DNA from: Bryobacterales bacterium
GTDB lineage: Bacteria > Acidobacteriota > Terriglobia > Bryobacterales > Bryobacteraceae
DNA length: 5,507 nucleotides
Direction of reading: 5' to 3'
Assembly: GCA_025353235.1 (NCBI GenBank)
Contig: JANXQZ010000167.1
Span: forward strand, 1 to 5,507
Of the stretch, positions 1 to 4,269 are shown in pieces (position 1 is the first letter of the stretch; each line of letters begins with the position of its first letter). A program made the position numbers and the translations under genes. The notes below the pieces were generated by a model, which worked only from the letters and a program-made list of their open reading frames with translations, had not been told where the DNA came from and did not search any database.

Positions 1-1037
1 CACGCGATTAGAAGCACGCAAATCGCAGCCCCGAAAAGCACTTTGAGCATCAGCATGGCTTGGCTGGAAACCTCCGCGCTAAGCAGTTCCACTGTTGCGC
101 CGGTGTGCGAAAGTTCTTTCGGATATTCTTTGGCAAGCTGGGCGGCGATGGTCCTCAACTCAGCTTGCGCCTGGCGCAGCGGGACGTCCGCTTTCAAACG
201 GGCAATCCCGAAGATATAAGTGTCCATGCGGTCTTCGAGATCGCGGGGCCGCCAGCGCATAGTGGTCCATAACTGAGCGCTGCGATTTGGGAAATAGAGC
301 TTGTTCGGCATCACGCCGATGATCGTGTAAGGAAGGTCGTACAGGCGGATGGTGCGTCCGAGCACCTGAGGGTCGGCACCGAATAAACTCTGCCATAAGC
401 CAAAGCCGAGTATCACAGTGCCCGGTGCCGACTCGCGATCATCCTGAGCCGCAAAGTAGCGACCCAGCATGGGCTGAACGCCCAGTATGGGAAATATTTC
501 CGCTGTGACCGACGCTCCCTCGAGAGTTTGCGGATCGCCCCTTCCCGTGATGTTTACCGAGAGGCCCCGATACGCGCCAGCCATCTCGAACGATTTGCTC
601 ATCCCCTTCCAGTCGCGATAATTCGCCGGGGACATATCGCCGAAGCGGCTGCCCTGGGAGGGATGATCTTCATAAAGTTTGACTAGCCGATCCGGATGAG
701 CAAATGGGAGTGGACGAATCAACACATGATCCACCATGGTGAAGGCAGCCGTGGTTGCCCCGATGCCGACGGCAGCTATGGCGACCGAGGTTACTACGAA
801 TCCGGGCGAACGCTTAAACGTGCGAGCGACGTAAGTGAGATCCTGGCGCAGTTGATCGATCTGAACCGCGGCTGCACCAGTTAGAACGTCCGCAATGGTG
901 TCGATCCAGAGGGCCAACATCGCGATCGCGCCAGATTCGGATTTCCGGCGAGCGAGGAAAACAGCGCACATCTCTCCGCCGTATTCAGCGCGCCATGAGC
1001 CAGGGTACAAGCGCAGCAGAGCTCGGAAAAAAAGCAT
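1..1037 (-). CDS. ADOP-type ABC transporter permease (MacB/FtsX-like), 3' end beyond window
   Basis: The frame is open for 345 codons from ATG 1037 to the left edge, so only the N-terminal part is present. Residues 9-23 (RLYPGSWRAEYGGEM) resemble the prefix segment found in many acidobacterial orphan permeases. Residues 75-93 (KRSPGFVVTSVAIAAVGIG) and the following LIRPLPF (106-112) are the hallmark first membrane helix of MacB-like permeases. Residues ~115-325 form the extracytoplasmic MacB_PCD-type domain, with a typical GRTIRLYDLPYTIIGVMP stretch (227-244). A second helix starts near residue 329. Family members are usually ~800-900 residues with two such halves, so more than half is missing here. 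The start is fixed by a Shine-Dalgarno match and by a one-base TGATG overlap with padR, implying translational coupling. Members usually lack a linked ATPase gene, and none is seen here. The transported substrate cannot be inferred; an efflux or macrolide-exporter-like role is family inference only. Confidence 0.93.
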   Translation of the reverse strand, partial: MLFFRALLRLYPGSWRAEYGGEMCAVFLARRKSESGAIAMLALWIDTIADVLTGAAAVQIDQLRQDLTYVARTFKRSPGFVVTSVAIAAVGIGATTAAFTMVDHVLIRPLPFAHPDRLVKLYEDHPSQGSRFGDMSPANYRDWKGMSKSFEMAGAYRGLSVNITGRGDPQTLEGASVTAEIFPILGVQPMLGRYFAAQDDRESAPGTVILGFGLWQSLFGADPQVLGRTIRLYDLPYTIIGVMPNKLYFPNRSAQLWTTMRWRPRDLEDRMDTYIFGIARLKADVPLRQAQAELRTIAAQLAKEYPKELSHTGATVELLSAEVSSQAMLMLKVLFGAAICVLLIA

Positions 1038-1402
1038 CACGCCTTCTCTGCAGCGAAGCCGCTGCCGCGAGCCAGTCTCACCAGGTCTGTGAGCCTCCGC
1101 ACTTCGGCCCGCGCAACCGATTCACCGAAGCGGGTGATGCGATAGTAACGGCGGCGTTGGTCGTCGAGTTCGGGCGCGGGTCGATCCCCGCTTTCTGCAA
1201 TAAGCCCTTGCTCAAGCATGCGCTGCAGCGAGCGATACAGCGTAGCGGCCCCAAGCCTGAGCTGGTTCTCGGTTCGGGCAGCGATGTCCTGAATGATGGC
1301 ATACCCGTGACGTTCGCCCCCAGCGAGGGCCATCAAGATGTGGAAGACGGCAGAAGGAAGCGGGAGCAGCGTCGCGGGGTCGGGCGGTTTCAGACTGGCC
1401 AT
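1037..1402 (-). CDS. PadR family transcriptional regulator
   Basis: The product has 121 residues, the usual length of a short PadR-type winged-helix regulator. The N-terminal winged helix shows the family signature: LPLPSAVFHILMALAGGERHGYAI (13-36, key residues PxxxHILxALxxGERHGY), GAATLYRSLQRMLEQGLI (51-68, the recognition-helix region), and the wing RRRYYRITRFG (83-93). A basic, Arg-rich C-terminal helix (94-112) would dimerise. Its stop shares one base with the start of the ADOP permease (TGATG), an arrangement common in Acidobacteriota, so the permease is its likely target. No ribosome binding site precedes ATG 1402. Instead the -10 box ends 6 nt upstream, suggesting a leaderless message and fixing this start. 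The inverted repeat over the promoter suggests autorepression. The inducing ligand is unknown. Confidence 0.93.
   Translation of the reverse strand: MASLKPPDPATLLPLPSAVFHILMALAGGERHGYAIIQDIAARTENQLRLGAATLYRSLQRMLEQGLIAESGDRPAPELDDQRRRYYRITRFGESVARAEVRRLTDLVRLARGSGFAAEKA
1042..1048 (-). promoter_or_regulatory. Shine-Dalgarno site for the ADOP permease
   Basis: On the minus strand GAGAAGG lies 4 nt before the permease ATG (1037) and inside the last codons of padR. It supports this start and re-initiation by ribosomes finishing padR. Confidence 0.6.
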
Positions 1403-1404
1403 GA

Positions 1405-1434
1405 GACAATTATACCCACTGTGGATATATTGTC
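1405..1434. promoter_or_regulatory. Candidate PadR operator (inverted repeat over the promoter)
   Basis: The left arm GACAATTATACCCAC (1405-1419) and right arm GTGGATATATTGTC (1421-1434) pair around T1420. There are 13 complementary pairs, one mismatch (C1415/A1425) and one extra base (T1410). The palindrome covers the whole -10 box, the spacer and four bases of the -35 box. A dimeric repressor bound here would block RNA polymerase. Assignment to PadR is inferred from adjacency and from autoregulation being usual in this family. Confidence 0.6.
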
Positions 1435-1436
1435 AA
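1409..1436 (-). promoter_or_regulatory. Consensus sigma-70-type promoter of padR-permease operon
   Basis: On the minus strand a perfect -35 TTGACA (1436-1431) and a perfect -10 TATAAT (1414-1409) are separated by 16 bp. Transcription would start about 7 nt after the -10 box, at or next to the A of the padR ATG (1402), giving a leaderless mRNA. The site sits in the 54-bp gap after the transporter pair, so padR and the permease can be transcribed apart from the genes upstream. Confidence 0.8.
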
Positions 1437-1456
1437 CGGTTATAGTCGGAGCGCAC

Positions 1457-1810
1457 CTACCGATTACCTAGATTGAGGACAACAACGCCCAACAGAATGG
1501 TGCCCAAGCCAACGAATTTCGTGCGCGTCAAGGGTTCATGGAAGAAGATGCGCGACCAGATCAGCGTCCAGACATAACCGAGCGATACCAGCGGGTACAA
1601 AATGGTCAGTTCGCCTTTCTTGAGACCGAGCACAAAGAATACCGACGACAGCAAATAGAAGAAAATGCCCGCGTGCAACTGCCAGTTCAGGAGGAAGCTT
1701 TTAATGTTGAGCTTGAGGGAGCCAGAGCCGGCCTTAAGAAAAACGGCTCCGAACGATCCGAAGAACGATCCAACAAAAACCAGCAAAATGGACGAGAGCG
1801 GCGTAATCAA
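1457..1810 (-). CDS. Small DMT/SMR-like membrane protein, second of a pair
   Basis: The 117-residue hydrophobic protein has four predicted helices at about residues 5-25, 45-63, 67-88 and 97-114, the size and topology of small multidrug resistance or ArnE/ArnF-like half-transporters. Conserved-looking points are FLKAGSG after helix 1, GELTILYPLVSLGYVW (66-81), HEPL (91-94) and GLGTILLGVVVL (101-112). The membrane Glu that SMR drug pumps carry in helix 1 is not seen, so a drug/proton antiport role is doubtful. The start is TTG at 1810; the protein has no internal Met, and an AGGGG sits 9 nt upstream at 1824-1820. The TTG overlaps the TGA of the preceding gene (TTGA), which implies translational coupling. 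It closely resembles that neighbour, so the two probably form a heterodimer. Substrate unknown. Confidence 0.85.
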   Translation of the reverse strand: MITPLSSILLVFVGSFFGSFGAVFLKAGSGSLKLNIKSFLLNWQLHAGIFFYLLSSVFFVLGLKKGELTILYPLVSLGYVWTLIWSRIFFHEPLTRTKFVGLGTILLGVVVLNLGNR

Positions 1811-2238
1811 GACCGGCCGCCCCTGCCCAGAATCGCAACTCCCATGACAATCGTCGCGATTCCGATCACTTTGAACGGGTTCAGCGCTTCATGCAATATG
1901 CCCACGGACAGAATGCACACCCACACGTAAGTGAGCGCGATCACCGGGTACAGCAGCGACAATTCGTTATCGCGAAGCGCGACTGCCAGCAGGACTGTAT
2001 TGAGACCGTACAAGGCATATCCGGTAAACAGAAGGGGGTTGGTGAACATGCCGAGCACCGCGCCTAAAAAGCCGGGCCGGGCGAGTCTGCCAGCACCGGT
2101 TTTGATGAACATCTGCGCGGCCGCTCCGACGAGGGTGCAGCAGAATACCAGAATGAGCGACCTCCGCTTGGCAGCGCTTGCCGCGTCGAACGGGACCGAA
2201 AGTGTTGCCTGACTCAGACGACCTCCAACCGCTTTCAT
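1807..2238 (-). CDS. Small DMT/SMR-like membrane protein, first of a pair
   Basis: The 143-residue protein has a hydrophilic N-terminal extension (1-25), then four predicted helices at about 26-46, 68-88, 93-113 and 121-138. The motifs AAAQMFIKTGAGR (39-51), ELSLLYPVIALTYVWV (92-107), HEAL (116-119) and GIATIVMGVAIL (126-137) place it in the drug/metabolite transporter superfamily, nearest in style to EamA half-proteins and ArnE/ArnF. It shares the pattern ELxxLYPxxxLxYVW...HExL...K..G..TI..GV with the next gene, which marks a tandem duplication. The gene lies 22 bp after the enolase-family gene and overlaps the next by 4 nt, so all three are likely cotranscribed. The ATG at 2238 has only a weak purine stretch upstream. 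A start a few codons further in would still keep all helices. Substrate unknown; it may be the substrate or product of the neighbouring enzyme. Confidence 0.85.
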   Translation of the reverse strand: MKAVGGRLSQATLSVPFDAASAAKRRSLILVFCCTLVGAAAQMFIKTGAGRLARPGFLGAVLGMFTNPLLFTGYALYGLNTVLLAVALRDNELSLLYPVIALTYVWVCILSVGILHEALNPFKVIGIATIVMGVAILGRGGRS

Positions 2239-2260
2239 GATAGCAACCCGATCTAATCAT

Positions 2261-3670
2261 TCACGTCCCCAGCCCAGGACCTGTAAGGTCTGAGGTCCGC
2301 ATAAACCCGTCGCGCACGACGAACACTCCGGGATAGCGATCAGCCCACGGCTTGTTCGCTTCGGGCACGTATTCGCGGGCGTTTGCCTCGATTGCGGTCA
2401 CGCCAGGGACATGGGCCGCCAGTCCCGCCGAGTGGATCAAAGACGCGCCAGGACAGGTCAGATCCTGCACGCACAAGAACATCTTGCGCTTCTGTGCGAC
2501 TGCGGCAATCAGCAGCACCTGGCTTTGCCCTTTACATGCTTTGAGAGCCGCTCCGGTGTAGCCCATATCGCGCGCCCGGAGCAGCGCCTCCACATCGGTG
2601 AGCGATTCATCGATCACCACGGGACGAATCTTGGCAGCCTCATGCATGACGTTCCGGCGGTCTTTCTCCAGATCGCGTTTCGTAGGCTGCTCAATATACT
2701 GAATGCGGTCGAATCCGGAAGCCGTTCGCTGCTTCAGTCGGCGCAGGAAGCCAAGCAGATACTCCACGTTGGGGCACCGCTCATTGAAATCGAGCGAGTA
2801 AAACCATTCGCGGACGGTGAGGCGAGCCTGGGTTTCCGTCGTTGCCCGATCTATGCTTACCACCCTATCCACATCCCAACCAAGGTCGTCGCCGTTCAGC
2901 TTGATCTTGATCCGCTTAATGCCGTTGTATTCGATCCACTCGGGCAACGTTTCGGGAAGGCCGTCGTTGATCCGCTTTCGAATGTCGGATGCCACGATCG
3001 GGTCCGCCGCGCCAACGGAATGATACAGGGCAATCTTTGGAACCGGATCGCGAAGCACATACTGATTGAGGTACTCGCCCGCGAACTCGGGTCCAAGATA
3101 ATGCCCAAGGTCGTTGCCCATGAACTCCGGGCCGTAAGTTGCATAGCAGTTTAGGCCGTGAAGTTTGCCGTAGGCGTCGTGAACCGCTGCGTCAAAAGGG
3201 CTCAACGTTACCAGCGCGCACAGCTTAGGAATGGGCTCGGCAAGCTTATGCGCGAGCGTGATGTCGGCTGCGGCCTTCAAATACTCAGGCTCGAGCGCGA
3301 CGCCGATGTCCACGGGATGCCCATACTCGCGATAACTGCCTGCTATTTTCGCAATGCGCCCAGCCAACTCTTTCATCAGACCGAGGGTCGTCTCGTAAGA
3401 AAGCGAGCGCGAAGGAAATGACCAGATGTTTCCAAGCGGCATGGATCCGAAGCCATGCGCGGACCTTCCGCCACCGTCCTCCACCGCGCAAGTGACATTC
3501 AGCAGCGTGACGCGATCAGCCAGCATGCCTCCGAATTTGTAGGGCGTGCGGTAGTGAAAGTCTTCGAATGCGAAGCGCACTTCTTTCAAGCGGATGTCGG
3601 TCCGCCTCGTCTTTTTAATGGCGAACGCACCGGCGGCTTGCAAGAGCGATCGTCTGGAGAGTGCGGCCAT
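2261..3670 (-). CDS. Enolase-superfamily enzyme, mandelate racemase/muconate lactonizing type
   Basis: The product has 469 residues: a capping domain (~25-160) and a TIM-barrel domain (~205-440). Expected active-site features are present: a KxK pair at K255 and K257 (RIKIKLNG); metal ligands D294 (LDFNE), E327 (YIEQP) and D354 (VVIDES); and the opposite-face lysine K377 (ALKACKG). A lysine at both barrel positions fits the muconate-lactonizing subgroup, which abstracts an alpha proton from a carboxylate using Mg2+. It is longer than the usual 350-400 residues, apparently through extra sequence around 130-200 and 275-300. The N-terminus SRRSLLQAAGAFAI (5-18) resembles a Tat leader, but the hydrophobic run is short and is followed by KKTRR with no clear cleavage site, so export is uncertain. 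No strong ribosome binding site precedes the ATG. It heads a likely operon with the two small transporters. Substrate cannot be told; racemase, epimerase, dehydratase and cycloisomerase are all possible. Confidence 0.9.
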   Translation of the reverse strand: MAALSRRSLLQAAGAFAIKKTRRTDIRLKEVRFAFEDFHYRTPYKFGGMLADRVTLLNVTCAVEDGGGRSAHGFGSMPLGNIWSFPSRSLSYETTLGLMKELAGRIAKIAGSYREYGHPVDIGVALEPEYLKAAADITLAHKLAEPIPKLCALVTLSPFDAAVHDAYGKLHGLNCYATYGPEFMGNDLGHYLGPEFAGEYLNQYVLRDPVPKIALYHSVGAADPIVASDIRKRINDGLPETLPEWIEYNGIKRIKIKLNGDDLGWDVDRVVSIDRATTETQARLTVREWFYSLDFNERCPNVEYLLGFLRRLKQRTASGFDRIQYIEQPTKRDLEKDRRNVMHEAAKIRPVVIDESLTDVEALLRARDMGYTGAALKACKGQSQVLLIAAVAQKRKMFLCVQDLTCPGASLIHSAGLAAHVPGVTAIEANAREYVPEANKPWADRYPGVFVVRDGFMRTSDLTGPGLGT

Positions 3671-3688
3671 GTCCGGTATTCTCGCATG

Positions 3689-3790
3689 TTAGTCTCGCGC
3701 CCAAGCCACCCCTATGACATTGATGCGCTTCGTTCGGACGTCAAAGGCCATTTCGGCGCAGTCACGCGCTGGGATCAGATCGCCGAGCGC
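3689..3790 (-). other. Possible truncated 3' end of a gene upstream of the enolase-family gene
   Basis: Reading leftward from about 3790, one minus-strand frame gives 33 codons ending ...AFDVRTKRINVIGVAWARD and a TAA at 3691-3689, 18 bp before the enolase-family ATG. The tail looks protein-like and ends where an operon neighbour would end. Further right the frame runs antisense to the IS4 fragment, so a real gene here would have lost its body. The opposite strand is also open here and continuous with the transposase piece, so this call is tentative. I do not recognise the family. No convincing promoter for the downstream operon is visible in this interval. Confidence 0.22.
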
Positions 3791-4085
3791 CTGATCACCG
3801 AAGGCAGGACCAGCGATGTGCGCGTGGCCCAATCCCTGCATCTGAACGCCGGATCCATTGTGGCCACGGACCGGGGCTATAACGACTATGCGCTGTTCAG
3901 CAAGTGGACAGCTGGCGGGGTGTTGTTCGTGACCCGACTGAAAGACAATGCCGCCTGTGAGGTCGTGGAAGCGGCCACGGGTCCGCTGCCGTGCAACATC
4001 CTGGCGGATGAGACGATCCGCCTTACCGGCGAGAGGCGGCTCTAGCTAGCTAGGATTGCCCGCATCCGCTGCGGCGGGTGGCGGT
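3791..4085 (+). pseudogene. IS4-family transposase internal fragment
   Basis: The plus-strand translation from about 3791 reads LITEGRTSDVRVAQSLHLN, SIVATDRGYNDYALF, GVLFVTRLKDNA and NILADETIRLTGE, a typical mid-section of IS4-group DDE transposases. The Asp in ATDRGY (GAC 3869-3871) is the second catalytic Asp. A TAG at 4043-4045 within a (CTAG)3 tract stops this frame. Homology resumes in another frame as CPHPLRRVAV (4057-4086), the piece that normally follows IRLTG. Removing two CTAG units would rejoin the frames, leaving a single TAG. The N-terminal part with the first Asp, the C-terminal part with the catalytic Glu, and the terminal repeats are all absent, so the element is dead and deleted on both sides. 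The frame is open further left through 3671-3790, but that stretch (HPYDIDALRSDVKGHF) does not look like IS4. Confidence 0.82.
4042..4053. repeat. (CTAG)3 tandem repeat with stop codons in all six frames
   Basis: Three perfect CTAG units lie head to tail. The 4-bp unit puts TAG at 4043, 4047 and 4051, one in each forward frame. Because CTAG is palindromic, the reverse strand is also stopped in all three frames. The tract lies inside the IS4 fragment and accounts for its frame change. Confidence 0.9.
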
Positions 4086-4200
4086 TTCAGGCGAGGTCGA
4101 TATGGAAGTGCAAGACGCTCTCGATGCAGACGATAAGTCCAAGGGAATTATTCTTGCTTGTCAAGCGAAGCCCAAGGGCGCTGTAGCGCTGGAAGCCTAG
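4086..4200 (+). pseudogene. C-terminal remnant of a plant-type [2Fe-2S] ferredoxin-domain reductase (PaaE-like)
   Basis: About 38 codons end at TAG 4198-4200. They read GEVDMEVQDALD, then KGIILACQAKPKGAVALEA. This matches the end of plant-type ferredoxin domains at the C-terminus of flavin reductases such as the phenylacetyl-CoA epoxygenase reductase PaaE, where G-E-V-x-M-x-V follows the CxxC cluster motif and the Cys in the L-[AT]-C-Q motif is the fourth cluster ligand. The first three cluster cysteines and the whole FAD/NAD(P)H part are missing. The reading frame is continuous with the last IS4 piece (CPHPLRRVAV, then SGEVDMEV), so the exact junction, somewhere in 4066-4090, is uncertain. 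An ATG at 4102 could give a 32-residue peptide, but it is too short to fold or bind a cluster. Other ferredoxin-fused oxygenase reductases remain possible sources. Confidence 0.6.
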
Positions 4201-4239
4201 CAGTGAAGGAGCGTGAAGGCTAAGAAAGCTATTGAATTT

Positions 4240-4267
4240 GGTAGCACGAATGGCGCATGCCGCTACC
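4240..4267 (-). terminator. Possible weak terminator after the DUF4071/SLOG-like gene
   Basis: On the minus strand, 2 nt after the TAA of the gene ending at 4270, GGTAGC (4267-4262) pairs with GCTACC (4245-4240). An inner GGC/GCC pair is possible around GCAT. The sequence after the stem (AAATTCAATA) has no U-tract, so this may be only a 3' hairpin. The rest of 4201-4269 shows no gene. Confidence 0.3.
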
Positions 4268-4269
4268 TC

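Noticed and set aside
160..396. 78-codon minus-strand frame near the left edge
   Set aside because: It is out of frame with the continuous permease reading frame, which carries the MacB-like motifs through this stretch.
995..1471. 158-codon plus-strand open frame
   Set aside because: It is antisense to padR and runs through the padR promoter. The minus-strand PadR signature is clear, and the plus translation is low-complexity and unrecognisable.
1538..1930. 130-codon plus-strand frame rich in Glu, Gln and Arg
   Set aside because: Charged antisense shadows are expected opposite hydrophobic membrane helices. It covers the two DMT genes and has no independent support.
2411..3154. 247-codon plus-strand open frame
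   Set aside because: It is antisense to the enolase-family gene, whose catalytic residues and domain order are all present on the minus strand. The plus-strand translation shows no family features.
3455..3790. Plus-strand frame extending left from the IS4 fragment as a possible full transposase N-terminus
   Set aside because: The part left of 3670 is antisense to the enolase-family gene, and the part up to about 3790 does not resemble IS4 sequence. Only 3791 onward is supported.
3791..4085. Intact insertion sequence
   Set aside because: I looked for terminal inverted repeats or target duplications around the fragment and saw none. Both ends of the transposase are missing.
4240..4267. tRNA-like or other structured RNA gene
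   Set aside because: The hairpin is a single 6-bp stem with a partial inner stem. There is no cloverleaf, anticodon arm or T-loop sequence.
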